Of a stretch of DNA of 64,000 bases, positions 55,690-63,315 are shown one piece after another; within the stretch, counting starts at the first letter, position 1, and each line of letters begins with the position of its first letter. Position numbers and translations under genes: made by a program. Source of the DNA: Mesorhizobium norvegicum (GTDB lineage Bacteria > Pseudomonadota > Alphaproteobacteria > Rhizobiales > Rhizobiaceae); assembly GCF_004919685.1 (NCBI RefSeq), contig NZ_SMYZ01000005.1:1-64000 (forward strand), given 5' to 3'. The notes beneath the pieces are model-generated. The model was given only the letters and a program-made list of their open reading frames with translations. It had not been told where the DNA came from and did not search any database.

Positions 55690-56737
55690 GGCGCACTCCG
55701 GGAATGTTTGAGAACGGGGAGGCAGGAAGGGCTGGCAGACGCTCGGGCGTTCCCGAAAGGGCGGACATCAGCACCCTGACCACGATGCGGCGGGCAAGCT
55801 CGATCTTGAAGGCATTGTCGCCGGAGGGGCTCGCGTCGGCCAAGGCGGCGTCGGCCGCGCTGGCGAAGCTCGCCTCGTTGGCATCCGCACCAAGCAGGAC
55901 GGCTTCCGCCGAGCGCGCCCGCCACGGCTTGGCCGCGACGCCGCCCAGCGCCAGCCTTGCGGCGCGGATCTTGCCGCCGTCGACGACGAGCGCAGCCGCG
56001 GCCGAGACCACGGCAAAGGCATAGGAGGTGCGTTCGCGCACCTTCAGGTAACGGGCATTGGCGGAGAAGGAGGCAGCCTCCGCCGGCAGGCGCACCGCCA
56101 CGATCAGGTCGCCGGGTTCCAGCGCATTCTCCCGCTGCGGCGTTTCGCCGGGAAGCCGGTGGAATTCCTCCAGCGTCACATGGCGCCGGCCCTTCTTGCC
56201 TTCGATTTCGACCACGGCGTCGAGCGCCACCAGCGGCACACAGAAATCCGACGGATGGGTGGCGATGCAGGCGTCGCTCCAGCCGAGCACGGCGTGCAGG
56301 CGGTTCTCGCCGCCCAGCGCATCGCAGCCGGCGCCGGGCTCGCGCCTGTTGCAGGCGCTGGCGGTGTCGTAGAAATAGCTGCAGCGCGTGCGCTGCAAGA
56401 GATTGCCGCCGACGGTGGCGGCGTTGCGAAGCTGCGCCGAAGCGCCCGACAGCAGCGCCTCGGCCACCGCAGGATAGGTGCTGGCGAACGCCGAGTCATG
56501 GGCGAGGTCGGCATTGCGGACCAGCGCGCCGATGCGCAGGCCGCCATAGTCCAGTCGCTCGATGCGGTTGAGCTCCGGCAGCCGCGAGATATCGACGATG
56601 CGCTCGGGACTGGTGATGCCGCCTTTCATCAGGTCGAGCAGATTGGTGCCGCCGGCGAGATAGGCCGAACCCGGCTCGGCCGCCGCGGCTATGGCGTCGG
56701 GGATGGTGGCGGGCCTGATGTAATCGAAGTCTCTCAT
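55679..56737 (-). CDS. FAD-binding subunit of molybdenum hydroxylase, operon 2
   Basis: This 352-residue subunit starts MRDFDYIRPATIPDA at the ATG at 56737, overlapping the 2Fe-2S stop by ATGA. The frame runs on to 56824 within that gene and is not used. FAD motifs are SAYLAGGTNLLDLMK and ATVGGNLLQRTRC. Cysteines 119, 129 and 138 repeat the PaoB-like iron-sulfur insertion of operon 1. It is 25 residues longer than its paralogue because of an added C-terminal tail (LSGTPERLPALPASPFSNIP). Confidence 0.92.
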   Translation of the reverse strand: MRDFDYIRPATIPDAIAAAAEPGSAYLAGGTNLLDLMKGGITSPERIVDISRLPELNRIERLDYGGLRIGALVRNADLAHDSAFASTYPAVAEALLSGASAQLRNAATVGGNLLQRTRCSYFYDTASACNRREPGAGCDALGGENRLHAVLGWSDACIATHPSDFCVPLVALDAVVEIEGKKGRRHVTLEEFHRLPGETPQRENALEPGDLIVAVRLPAEAASFSANARYLKVRERTSYAFAVVSAAAALVVDGGKIRAARLALGGVAAKPWRARSAEAVLLGADANEASFASAADAALADASPSGDNAFKIELARRIVVRVLMSALSGTPERLPALPASPFSNIPGVRHDA

Positions 56738-57231
56738 GCCGCGGTCCTCCGGTCGGCTTTGGCAAGCTGTTGCTGGGCTTCCAGGACGGCCTCGACGATG
56801 CCGCCATAGGCCGCGCAGCGGCATATGTTGCCGCTTAGCCCCTCACGGATGCGTTCGGGATCGTCGCCGGCCTGTCCCTCGGCGATCAGGCCGAGTGTGC
56901 TCATGATCTGGCCGGGCGTGCAGAACCCGCACTGGAAGCCGTCATGGGCGATGAAGGCGGCCTGCACCGGATGCAGCTCCTCGCCGTGGGCGACGCCCTC
57001 AATGGTCAAGACATTGGCGCCGTCATGGCTGACCGCCAGCGCCAGGCAGGAGTTGATGCGCTTGCCTTCGACCAGCACCGTGCAGGCGCCGCACTGGCCG
57101 CGATCGCAGCCTTTCTTGGTGCCGGTAAGATCAAGCCGCTCGCGCAGCAGGTCGAGCAGGGTTACGCGTGGATCGACCTCCAGTTCGTGTCGGTGTCCGT
57201 TGATGGTGAGCGTGATGGGAAGGCTGGTCAT
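56734..57231 (-). CDS. 2Fe-2S subunit of molybdenum hydroxylase, operon 2
   Basis: This 165-residue subunit (MTSLPITLTINGHRHELEVD) has the two 2Fe-2S motifs KGCDRGQCGACTVLVEGKRINSC and FQCGFCTPGQIMS with NICRCAAYGG. There is no signal peptide. The frame stays open upstream to 57663, but the ATG at 57231 aligns with the paralogue's start, and the leader in front of both is identical over 31 nt. It is the first gene of operon 2 and is divergent from the TetR gene. Confidence 0.93.
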   Translation of the reverse strand: MTSLPITLTINGHRHELEVDPRVTLLDLLRERLDLTGTKKGCDRGQCGACTVLVEGKRINSCLALAVSHDGANVLTIEGVAHGEELHPVQAAFIAHDGFQCGFCTPGQIMSTLGLIAEGQAGDDPERIREGLSGNICRCAAYGGIVEAVLEAQQQLAKADRRTAA

Positions 57232-57296
57232 GGGCGTCTGGCTCCAGTTGCTTGACGCGGATGGGAAGGACTTGGTGTCGGGGAGAAGGAGGGCAA

Positions 57297-57475
57297 GGCG
57301 GCGGAGAGCGAAATCTCCCCCCTCGAGGGGGGAGATGGCCGGCAGGCCAGAGGGGGCCGGTCCGACCGGGCTCGGCCTTCTGCGGCGGACTGAGGTTGGC
57401 GCTTTACGCGCGGGGACCCCCTCTGTCGCCTCCGGCGACATCTCCCCCTCGAGGGGGAAGATTACACGCTCGGCT
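57297..57475. repeat. REP-like repeat pair in divergent promoter region
   Basis: Two units, ctcccccctcgaggggggag and ctccccctcgagggggaag, flank a spacer and are joined by complementary arms (ggccagagggggcc / ggaccccctctgtc). The block lies between the operon 2 start and the TetR gene, on the operon 2 side of the palindrome at 57530-57551, so it is inside the 5' region of that operon rather than at a 3' end. Confidence 0.7.
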
Positions 57476-57529
57476 GTTTGCAGACGTGACATACCGGTTC
57501 CCCTTCTTATATGATAAAGGTACTCCACT

Positions 57530-57551
57530 AAAGCGGAGGCGCCTCCGTTTA
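57530..57551. promoter_or_regulatory. TetR-type operator palindrome
   Basis: AAAGCGGAGGC-GCCTCCGTTT is a 20-bp near-perfect palindrome (one mismatched pair) with a CGGAGGCGCCTCCG core. It lies 58-79 bases before the TetR start and about 300 bases from the operon 2 ATG. Position and symmetry fit autoregulation by the TetR protein and shared control of operon 2. Confidence 0.7.
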
Positions 57552-57608
57552 TTACGTGGGGGTTGACCCGGCCGGGTTCAAGCCCCCTGACACGATGTGG
57601 AGAAAAAA

Positions 57609-58229
57609 TTGGCCACCGAGCCGTCCGCCATTGCTGAACAGAAAGCTGACGCCGCAGAGACAAAACCCCTGCGCGCCGATGCGCAGCGCAACCGCGATCG
57701 GCTGGTCGAGGTGGCCGCCGCCATGTTTGCCGAGCGCGGCATCGATGCTTCGCTGGAGGAGATCGCGCGCCGCGCCGGCGTCGGCATCGGCACGCTCTAC
57801 AGGCATTTCCCGACGCGCGAGCATCTGGTCGAGGTGGTCTATCGCCGTGAGGCGGAGGGACTGTGCGCGGCCGCCGGCGAGCTCGCCGGAAAACATCCGT
57901 CCGATGTCGCGCTGGAACAGTGGATGCAGCGCTTCGTCGACTACATCGCCACCAAGCGCGGCCTGGCGACCAGCCTGCGCATCCTGCTCACCACAAATTC
58001 GACGCTGTTTTCCGACACGTCGGGCCGGGTGTCGCAAGCCTTGCGGCAACTGGTCGAGGCGGCGGTGGCCGACGGCACTATCCGCGGCGACGTCGATGCT
58101 TCGGACGTGCTGCACGCGCTGTCCGGCATCTACTCGGCGCCCGACACCCCCGAATGGCGCGACCGCTCGCGCCGGCTGGTCAAGCTCTTGATGGACGGGT
58201 TGCGTTTTGGGGCTGTAAAGGCACGGTGA
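57609..58229 (+). CDS. TetR family transcriptional repressor
   Basis: This protein of about 206 residues has an N-terminal helix-turn-helix (RLVEVAAAMFAERGIDASLEEIARRAGVGIGTLYRHFPTREHLVE) and a helical ligand domain (SBI-25/AcrR-like C-terminus). The TTG at 57609 has GGAG six bases upstream; a GTG at 57597 in the same frame would add four residues. It is divergent from molybdenum hydroxylase operon 2 and has a strong palindrome upstream. It probably senses the substrate of that enzyme (inference). Confidence 0.92.
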   Translation: MATEPSAIAEQKADAAETKPLRADAQRNRDRLVEVAAAMFAERGIDASLEEIARRAGVGIGTLYRHFPTREHLVEVVYRREAEGLCAAAGELAGKHPSDVALEQWMQRFVDYIATKRGLATSLRILLTTNSTLFSDTSGRVSQALRQLVEAAVADGTIRGDVDASDVLHALSGIYSAPDTPEWRDRSRRLVKLLMDGLRFGAVKAR

Positions 58230-58440
58230 GGGCGACCAGATTCCGGCCGTGCAACAACCTGACCTGTCCATGATTTGAGGGGCATCCGATGTATGTAGGC
58301 CGTTCCGATCTCGCAAATCTGCCGCGACATCGAGATCGAGCTGCGCGGCGGGCTTGGCGAGGCTGACCTGCCCAAGCCGTTGCTGCCGGTCAACGATATC
58401 GCGACCTAGGCAGGATCGTAACGAAGGTGCAGGTCCGATC

Positions 58441-58824
58441 TCAGCGGCCAGCCGGCTGGAACAACTCGACGAGATTTCCGGAAGGGTCCACCAACAGGAT
58501 TTGCGATCCGCCGGGGCCGGTCACGATATCGTTGCGGAACGACACTCCGGCGGCGCGCAGGCGAGACACCTCGGCCGATATGTCGTCGACGAGAAGGTGA
58601 ATGCGATTCCAGCCACCAGGCCGCGGTTGTTCGCCGTCGGGCATCGGTCATCCGGCGGAGCTGGTCGGCCCGCTGAGCAAGAGCCGCAACGATCCGCGCT
58701 TGACGTCCGCGAAGGCGGGCACATGCTTGGAGAGAAGCGAAAAGCCGAGATGTTTGCCATACCATTCGATGGCCGCTTCGACATCGTCGACCATGTAGCG
58801 CACATTGACCGTGGGTTCCGACAT
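58441..58824 (-). pseudogene. VOC/glyoxalase-family gene interrupted by in-frame TGA
   Basis: A complete VOC-family frame starts at the ATG at 58824 (MSEPTVNVRYMVDDVEAAIE), with GGGAGG six bases upstream. It runs to SGPTSSAG, meets a TGA at 58648-58650, and then continues in the same frame as PMPDGEQPRPGGWNRIHLLV to the normal end (VDPSGNLVELFQPAGR, stop at 58441). The two halves together make one normal 126-residue fold. One C-to-T change of CGA would explain the stop. Either a recent pseudogene, a sequencing error or readthrough. Confidence 0.88.
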
Positions 58825-58975
58825 TCCTGCCTCCCGATGTTGGAGCCGCCGGGCCGGGGGTGTACGCTCGGCGGTTTCCATGGCTGTTACGTTTGTCAGC
58901 AAGCCTAATTAGAGTGGCTCGACGCTCCCACCAGGTGAACCGCGCTGGCGACGCGCATGAAAAATCTGGCGTGCA

Positions 58976-59002
58976 TGTCACATCAGCGGATCCTGGCTCG
59001 TC
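58976..59002 (+). promoter_or_regulatory. ECF41-type sigma factor promoter
   Basis: TGTCACA (58976-58982), a 16-base spacer and CGTC (58999-59002) match the published ECF41 consensus TGTCACA-N16-CGTC exactly. The ATG of the carboxymuconolactone decarboxylase-like gene lies 32 bases downstream. The ECF41 sigma factor encoded just after that gene should use it, giving autoregulation. Confidence 0.85.
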
Positions 59003-59034
59003 ATGATATCGGCACCAACAGAAGGAAGCCAATC

Positions 59035-59508
59035 ATGACTGCAAAACTTGATCTCTTCACCGCCGCCCCTTCACTGATGAAGGAATGGCAGCGCGCATCC
59101 TTTGCCATTTCCGCCAGCCTTGAGCCGAGCCTGGCCGAGCTTGTGAAGATACGGGCGTCCCAGATCAACGGCTGCGCCAACTGCCTCAACATGCATACGG
59201 TGTTTGCGCGCGAGGACGGCGAAACCGAGCAGCGCCTCTACCTCCTGGCAGCCTGGCGCGAGGCGCCTTGTTACACCGATCGTGAACGCGCCGCGCTCGG
59301 CTGGACCGAAGCGCTGACGCGGATCAGCGAAGGACATACGCACGAAAGCGCCTATGATGCCCTGAAGGCCGAGTTCACGCCGGAGGAACAGGTGAAGCTC
59401 ACCTTGATGATCAATGTCATCAACGGTTACAACCGCCTTGCGGTCGGTTTCGGCGGCTGGGCCGATCCGGCGGCAATCCGGTCCGCGGCCAAGGCGGCCG
59501 CTGCCTGA
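59035..59508 (+). CDS. Carboxymuconolactone decarboxylase/AhpD-like protein
   Basis: This 157-residue helical protein has the redox-active CxxC with a histidine relay, INGCANCLNMH (C47, C50, H54), typical of AhpD-like peroxidase-related members. The start is the ATG at 59035 after AAGGAAG, beginning MTAKLDLFTAAPSLMKEW; the frame extends upstream to 58957 but overlaps the promoter. It overlaps the sigma factor start (TGATG). Genes of this type are the standard partner of ECF41 sigma factors (the COE set), whose expected role is an oxidative or chemical stress response. Confidence 0.92.
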   Translation: MTAKLDLFTAAPSLMKEWQRASFAISASLEPSLAELVKIRASQINGCANCLNMHTVFAREDGETEQRLYLLAAWREAPCYTDRERAALGWTEALTRISEGHTHESAYDALKAEFTPEEQVKLTLMINVINGYNRLAVGFGGWADPAAIRSAAKAAAA

Positions 59509-60345
59509 TGACGGACGCGGGCCCCGAGGGTACAGCGCCGGATTTCGGTGTGCTCGGACCAAAGCTCAGGCGCGTCGCCTACCGCATGCTCGGCTCCGTG
59601 GCGGATGCCGAGGATATCGTGCACGAGGCCTTCATCCGCTGGATGAGGGCCGACCGCAGCGATGTACGCGAGCCCGAAGCGTTCCTGCGCCGCACGGTCA
59701 CGCGGCTCTGTCTCGACCAGCTCAAATCCGCGCGCCGCCGGCGCGAAAGCTATATCGGCCCCTGGCTTCCCGATCCGCTTGTGGAAGAGGACGACGAGGA
59801 AGACGTCACCTTGCCGCTGATGCTGGTGCTGGAGCGTCTTTCCCCGCTCGAGCGGGCAGCGTTCCTGCTGCACGATGTGTTCGGGCTGGGATACGAGGAG
59901 GTCGCCGCCGCCATCCAACGCGAACCCGCCACTTGCCGCCAGCTCGCTGCCCGCGCGCGCGCCCATGTCCGGGAGGCGCGACCGCGTTGGCCTGGCGCTG
60001 GCCGAGGCGTTTTTCGCCGCCTCGCGCAACGGCGACATGAAGGCGCTGGGGGCGATGTTGACGGCCGATGTCAGCGCCCATGCCGATGGCGGCGGCAAGC
60101 GTCCGGCCGCCACGGATGTGGTCCTGGGGTTCGATGCCGTCATGCAGCAATATGAGCGTGTGGTTGCCTGGCTCCAGGAGAACCGCTCGACACTTGTTCG
60201 GATTGGTTTCGTCAACGGATTGCCCGGCTTCGTCACGCTGGAAGCCGATGGCGAACTGCAGACGACCGCGCTCGACATCGAGGACGGAAAGATCGCGGCC
60301 ATCTACGTGATGCGCAATCCCGACAAGCTCAGGCACCTGCATTGA
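59508..60345 (+). pseudogene. ECF41-family sigma factor split by frameshift
   Basis: The first frame encodes the sigma-2 region (VAYRMLGSVADAEDIVHEAFIRWMR), the ECF41 motif WLPDP (86-90) and sigma-4 (LSPLERAAFLLHDVFGLGYEEVAAAIQRE) to about residue 160. At about 59980-59990 the coding sense passes to another frame, which gives the SnoaL-like extension (LALAEAFFAASRNGDMKALGAML) with DGGGK and the terminal NPDKL. All three ECF41 motifs are there, but not in one frame. Few residues lie between RPR and LAEAFF, so a short deletion that is not a multiple of three is likely. The sigma frame alone gives 215 residues with an aberrant tail. Confidence 0.85.
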
Positions 60346-60370
60346 AACCTGTCGCCCAAAAAGCGGGCGG

Positions 60371-60643
60371 CTATCCCTTCGCTTCGACCAGGATCACCAG
60401 CGACTCCGGCACCACGCCGTCGTGGGCCATGGCGTCGGCGGCCGCCTTGCTCTGCATCAGCGCGGCCATCTTATCCATGTCCGGAACGTCCATCATCACG
60501 GCCACACGTTTCGGGTTCTGCGGATCGACGAAAGTGCGGATGTTGGTGATCCCAAGCGTGCCGAAAAGCTCCTTGCGCTTGGGTGAATTGAGCCAGTGCT
60601 TGCTGTCTTTCGTGATGTTGTGGTGGCCGATAATGGTTGGCAT
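60371..60643 (-). CDS. Conserved hypothetical protein
   Basis: This 90-residue soluble protein starts MPTIIGHHNITKDSKHWLNS at the ATG at 60643, with GGGAGG six bases upstream; the frame is open to 60820, but that part covers a palindromic repeat. The alternation of strands and helices (RTFVDPQNPKRVAVMMDVPDMDKMAALMQSK) suggests a small ferredoxin-like fold of the ABM/Dabb kind. No catalytic motif is identifiable and I do not assign a function. It converges with the sigma factor gene. Confidence 0.75.
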   Translation of the reverse strand: MPTIIGHHNITKDSKHWLNSPKRKELFGTLGITNIRTFVDPQNPKRVAVMMDVPDMDKMAALMQSKAAADAMAHDGVVPESLVILVEAKG

Positions 60644-60663
60644 GGCATCCTCCCTGGTTCTAC

Positions 60664-60732
60664 GCAATTCCCAAGGGAAAGCGCTTATGCGCTTTTCCAG
60701 GGAAAACCGTTTCACGCTTTTCCCGGAATTGC
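60664..60732. repeat. Imperfect palindromic repeat element
   Basis: GCAATTCC at 60664-60671 is the inverse of GGAATTGC at 60725-60732. Inside, aagggaaagcgc pairs with gcgcttttcc and cgcttttccc, giving a cruciform-like structure. The internal phrase ccagggaaaaccgtttcac is, from memory, frequent between genes of rhizobia. It lies just upstream of the hypothetical gene and may include its promoter. No other gene was found in 60733-60879. Confidence 0.55.
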
Positions 60733-60879
60733 TGAGGTGACGCCGGCGGTCCATATCGCCCGCCTGATGCTGCGATCCACCTGTGCCCGGCAGTGAGCGC
60801 CGTTTCTCCCGGCCTGTCAATTAGCTGTTGCTGATGGATGGTGGGCGTTTTGTGGGCCTGCTGGCGCCTCGGGGAACGC

Positions 60880-61884
60880 TCAAACATCGAGGCAGACCTT
60901 GCCGAAATGCTTCTGGGATTCGTAGTGCGCGAAGGCGGTGGCGATGTCCTGCAGCGGGAAATGGCGGTCGACCACTGGCTTCAGGCGGTTGATCTCTATC
61001 GCCCGGATCATGTCCTCCTGGTCGGCCCGGCTGCCGATGGAAATGCCGCTGATCCGGATCTGGTTTGAAAACAGGGCCGGGATCGACACTTCCGCCGCAA
61101 AGCCGGTCAGCACGCCGATCAGGGCGATGTGACCGCCCGTCCGGCAGGCAGCTATCGACTGCGCCAGCGTGGCGGGGCCGCCGACCTCGATCACGTGATC
61201 GACGCCGCGTCCGTCGGTCAAATCCTTGGCCTTGCGGCCCCAGTCCGGCACGGCATTGTAGTTGATGACGGTGTCGGCGCCGAGCCGCCTGAGCCTCTCC
61301 AGCTTCTGCTCGTCGGATGACGTGGCGATGATCCGGGCCCCGGCTGCCTTGGCGAATTGCAGTGCAAACAGCGATACGCTGCCCGTACCGAGGACCAGCA
61401 CGGTGTCACCGGGCTTCACCTTGCCGCACACAACCAGGCCCCGCCAGGCGGTCACACCGGTGCAGGTGAGGGTTGCCGCCTCGACATGCGTATAGCCTGC
61501 CGGTGCCCTGGTGAAAGCGTGCGCCGGCATGCAGACATACTCGCTGGCGAAGCCGTCAAAACTTTCCCCCGGAATGTCGCGCCGGGTCGAGGGCGTCATG
61601 TCGCCGTCCAGCCACCAAGGATAGAAAACGCTGACGACGCTGTCTCCGGGCTTGAACGCATTGACATCGCCGCCGATGGCAATCACCTCGCCGGCGCCAT
61701 CGGATAGCGGAACGCGGCCGTCAACGAACGGTGTCTTGCCCTGCACCGCGAAATCGTCACGCAGGTTCAAGGCGCAGGCCCGGACCCTGACCAGCACATC
61801 ACCCGGTCCTGGCCGAGGTGGATCTTCCTCGACCAGGTCGAGATTGCCCAGGCCGCCCGGCGCTCTCAGCCTGACCAGTCTCAT
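60880..61884 (-). CDS. MDR-family NAD(P)-dependent oxidoreductase
   Basis: This 334-residue medium-chain reductase starts MRLVRLRAPGGLGNLDLVEE at the ATG at 61884, after GGAGAAAG. It has the GroES-like part (CALNLRDDFAVQGKTP) and a Rossmann fold with VLVLGTGSVSLFALQFAKAAGA and the INYNAVPDW stretch shared with the enzyme at 48380-49390. Zinc ligands are not in place, so a quinone or aldehyde/enone reductase is more likely than alcohol dehydrogenase. The frame remains open to 62121, without support for that start. Confidence 0.88.
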   Translation of the reverse strand: MRLVRLRAPGGLGNLDLVEEDPPRPGPGDVLVRVRACALNLRDDFAVQGKTPFVDGRVPLSDGAGEVIAIGGDVNAFKPGDSVVSVFYPWWLDGDMTPSTRRDIPGESFDGFASEYVCMPAHAFTRAPAGYTHVEAATLTCTGVTAWRGLVVCGKVKPGDTVLVLGTGSVSLFALQFAKAAGARIIATSSDEQKLERLRRLGADTVINYNAVPDWGRKAKDLTDGRGVDHVIEVGGPATLAQSIAACRTGGHIALIGVLTGFAAEVSIPALFSNQIRISGISIGSRADQEDMIRAIEINRLKPVVDRHFPLQDIATAFAHYESQKHFGKVCLDV

Positions 61885-61934
61885 TGTCTTTCTCCGACGT
61901 GTGAGGTGTCTAAAATTGGGATGGCGGGCTGGAC

Positions 61935-62201
61935 TTATCGCCGGGCTTGCCGGCCGGAGATCACCCTCAGCCAGGGCGCCAGATGGAAGGCACTCATCAG
62001 AAGATACATCGCCGCCATTCCGGTGAGTGGCGAGGAGCCCATGCACAGCATGGCCGCGTCGCCGCCCTGAATGCAGGAGAGCAGCGCCATCATTGCGAAG
62101 GTAGGGGCCGCGGCGAGGCATAGCCAGTCGGCGATACTGAGGGGGAACGCATTGGTGTTTTCGGAGATCGCTCCGCTGGTGGCTGTATGGATATCGAGCA
62201 T
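61935..62201 (-). CDS. Small membrane protein, hypothetical
   Basis: This 88-residue protein starts MLDIHTATSGAISENTNAFPL at the ATG at 62201 with AAGGA ten bases upstream. It has two membrane segments (SIADWLCLAAAPTFAMMALLS and LTGMAAMYLLMSAFHLAPWL) and a basic tail. I do not recognise the family. It lies 50 bases upstream of the oxidoreductase gene on the same strand and may be cotranscribed with it. Confidence 0.7.
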   Translation of the reverse strand: MLDIHTATSGAISENTNAFPLSIADWLCLAAAPTFAMMALLSCIQGGDAAMLCMGSSPLTGMAAMYLLMSAFHLAPWLRVISGRQARR

Positions 62202-62240
62202 GGTCCTTATCCTTTGATTGTCATGCCGGTGCGAGGCCAG

Positions 62241-62414
62241 AACTTGGGTTCCTCGCCCCCACGGAGTGGGGGAGAGGTGGCTCGGCGAAGCCGAGACGGA
62301 GAGGGGGAATGGCGCAGACATAGTCAGACGAAGCGTTGTTAGGCCGGCACCCTACGAAGTCCCCCGCTTCGCGGCCACCTCTCCCCCGCCTTTGGCGGGG
62401 GCGAGGAACCCAAG
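62241..62414. repeat. Inverted pair of REP-like elements
   Basis: The block begins aacttgggttcctcgccccc and ends gggggcgaggaacccaag, which are inverted copies. Between them are two more palindromes with ggagaggtgg / ccacctctcc. It is the same element pair as at 19797-19984, in the gap between two minus-strand genes. Confidence 0.75.
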
Positions 62415-62444
62415 CTGGATAACTGGCGTCACTCTCGCCAATCC

Positions 62445-63194
62445 TTACTCGCCCTTGTCCCTGAACGCCGCTTCGCCGGCAGCCGACACTTCGGCCCATT
62501 TCTTGTCGTGCCCCGCATCGTAATTGTCGTGCCAGTTCCACCACGAGTAGAGCGGGGTCTGCGGATAGCCTTCGGGCGAATCCTCCCAGATCTCCTGGCG
62601 GCCGAGCGGCGTCGCGTCGAGATAGCTCCAGACGGTGCCCATCGCTTCGTCGCCGCGGCTGTTGATGAAATAGGTGCGGAAGATGCGGTCGCCATCGCGG
62701 ATGAAGACATTGTGGCCGTGCCATTCGTCGACGCCGAAGTCTTTGTCGAAACTGTCGGTGATGGTGTACCAGGGCATCTCCCAGCCCATCTTCTGCTTCA
62801 GCCGCGCAATGTCGGCCTGCGGGGCGCGCGAGGCGTAGGCAAGCGTGGTGTTGCGGGCGTTGAGATGGGCGAGGTGGCCGACCTGATCGGCGCCGAGCGA
62901 ACAGCCGCGGCAGGCATGCTCGGGCCAGCCGAACACGCCGGGCTCGAAGAAGGCGCGGTAGACGATCAGCTGGCGGCGGCCTTCGAACAGATCGAGCAGG
63001 CTCGCCTTGCCGTTCGGCCCGTCGAACACATAGGCCTTGTCGACTTCCATCCACGGCATGCGCCGGCGCTCGGCGGCCAATGCGTCCTTGGCGCGCAGCG
63101 TTGCCTTCTCCTTCACCAGCATCTGTTCGCGGGCGGCTTCCCAGTCCTGCCTTGAAACGATCGGCGGGGTCTTCATTGCGGTGTGCTTGGTCAT
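62445..63194 (-). CDS. DUF899 family thioredoxin-like protein
   Basis: This 249-residue protein belongs to DUF899, a thioredoxin-fold family of unknown biochemical role. Landmarks are VVSRQDWEAAREQMLVKEKA-like N-terminus (here IVSRQDWEAAREQMLVKEKA), RRRMPWMEVDKAYVF, GRRQLIVYRAFF, the paired cysteines in HACRGCSLGADQVGHLAHLN, and FNVFIRDGDRIFRTYF-type C-terminal strands. The CxxC could be redox active. GAGGA-type signal (AAGGAGACGACC) precedes the ATG. It is divergent from the gene at the right edge, and one copy of a 51-bp direct repeat lies upstream. Confidence 0.88.
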   Translation of the reverse strand: MTKHTAMKTPPIVSRQDWEAAREQMLVKEKATLRAKDALAAERRRMPWMEVDKAYVFDGPNGKASLLDLFEGRRQLIVYRAFFEPGVFGWPEHACRGCSLGADQVGHLAHLNARNTTLAYASRAPQADIARLKQKMGWEMPWYTITDSFDKDFGVDEWHGHNVFIRDGDRIFRTYFINSRGDEAMGTVWSYLDATPLGRQEIWEDSPEGYPQTPLYSWWNWHDNYDAGHDKKWAEVSAAGEAAFRDKGE

Positions 63195-63264
63195 TGGTCG
63201 TCTCCTTGTCAGTTTGCCGCCGCACTGTCGCGACGTGTTGCTGCTTGCTGGCCGTGAGGTAGGG

Positions 63265-63315
63265 TAGGGCGGTCAGGCGCGGCGGTGGGAGTTACAGATG
63301 TGACGGGATTTGAAT
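63265..63315 (+). repeat. Direct repeat, copy 1, with palindromic core
   Basis: These 51 bases match 63476-63526 at 47 positions with no gaps. Near the centre is GTTACA-GA-TGTGAC (63291-63304), an imperfect palindrome. It lies 71 bases upstream of the DUF899 start, so it may regulate that gene. A 78-codon minus-strand frame spanning 63209-63445 crosses the repeat and is not supported. Confidence 0.7.

Noticed and set aside
58308..58409. Short plus-strand open stretch reading ICRDIEIELRGGLGEADLPK-like residues after the TetR gene
   Set aside because: It looks slightly protein-like and could be the tail of a lost gene, but there is no start, no ribosome site and no family I recognise.
58441..58824. 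Selenocysteine at the in-frame TGA of the VOC gene
   Set aside because: VOC proteins of this kind have no conserved cysteine or selenocysteine there. The expected residue fits arginine (CGA), and no SECIS-like hairpin was evident directly after the TGA.
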